Positions 63,903 to 64,000 of a DNA stretch of 64,000 nucleotides are shown piece after piece. Position 1 is the first letter of the stretch. The number at the start of each line of letters is the position of its first letter. The DNA comes from Aureimonas pseudogalii. GTDB lineage: Bacteria > Pseudomonadota > Alphaproteobacteria > Rhizobiales > Rhizobiaceae. Location: positions 121,917 to 185,916 of the forward strand of contig NZ_JACIEK010000009.1 in NCBI RefSeq assembly GCF_014196835.1. The letters run 5' to 3'. The notes under the pieces are model-generated. The model did no database searches. It worked only from the letters and a program-made list of their open reading frames with translations, and was not told the origin of the DNA. Both the position numbers and the translations under genes were made by a program.

Positions 63903-64000
63903 GCTGTGGGGCTGTTGAAGAAGTCGGCGTTTGAAGCGTCGCGGGGGGCGAAAGGAAGGCCTTCCCGGTGCGAGCTCGGCGGCGCCTTTTACCAAACACG
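63903..64000. mobile_element. Possible insertion-sequence terminus at the right edge
   Basis: GGGGCTGTTGAAGAAGTCGG (63908-63927) resembles the terminal inverted repeat of IS1182/IS5-like elements (recalled, not searched). Only about 95 bases are visible; a minus-strand frame near the edge ends in TAA and might be a transposase tail. Confidence 0.3.

Overview
The window is dense, very GC-rich (roughly two thirds G+C) bacterial chromosome with short gaps, many 1 to 4 bp gene overlaps and frequent GTG/TTG starts. Family content (ExoQ-like polymerase/ligase, HisKA_2-type kinases, CHASE3 sensors, several GGDEF-EAL proteins, BLUF photoreceptor, type III ketoglutarate-semialdehyde dehydrogenase, MalK-type ABC systems) points to an alphaproteobacterium, most likely Hyphomicrobiales. 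The genus cannot be fixed from sequence reading alone. No rRNA, tRNA, CRISPR array or intact transposase was seen. The left edge cuts a CelD-like acetyltransferase gene, and the right edge may enter an insertion sequence.

Layout. 1-7.4 kb: housekeeping and envelope genes (DUF924 protein, TusA-like protein, CobW GTPase coupled to a D,D-carboxypeptidase, M20 amidohydrolase, XRE regulator, ExoQ-like membrane protein). 7.6-12.9 kb: a colinear lysine/pipecolate catabolic set, hglS - amaA-like - amaB-like - lysR. 12.9-21.7 kb: IMPACT protein, cytosolic hybrid histidine kinase divergent from a CHASE3 protein with no output domain, M20 dipeptidase, TSUP permease, and a Mo-cofactor-like exported protein coupled to a GGDEF-EAL gene. 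21.8-31.7 kb: glycan locus I, with two GT2 and two GT4 glycosyltransferases, a sucrose-phosphate-synthase-like GT/HAD protein, a zinc-ribbon GT2, an acyl-CoA-dehydrogenase-like protein and a PIG-L deacetylase/methyltransferase fusion. 31.7-38.5 kb: aldehyde dehydrogenase, sulfotransferase-like protein, a three-gene phosphorelay, an OhrR-type MarR regulator and a small zinc-ribbon protein. 38.7-45.1 kb: mannitol dehydrogenase family enzyme, membrane GGDEF-EAL protein divergent from a BLUF photoreceptor, CutC, ROK sugar kinase, RNase HI. 45.2-51.4 kb: GntR regulator - PLP lyase - complete sugar-type ABC importer.

51.5-63.9 kb: glycan locus II, the most unusual part. A GT4 gene is followed by three consecutive ORFs in which a GT4-like domain is fused in frame to another carbohydrate enzyme: UDP-galactopyranose mutase, then Gfo/Idh plus a medium-chain dehydrogenase, then a glycoside-hydrolase-like TIM barrel. 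An SDR, a GH15 enzyme and a 55-residue protein follow. Spacing implies co-transcription, and I infer production or remodelling of a galactofuranose-containing glycan or glycoside. With locus I and the ExoQ-like protein this gives the cell a large surface-glycan or glycoside capacity, alongside c-di-GMP and light signalling genes that could control it.
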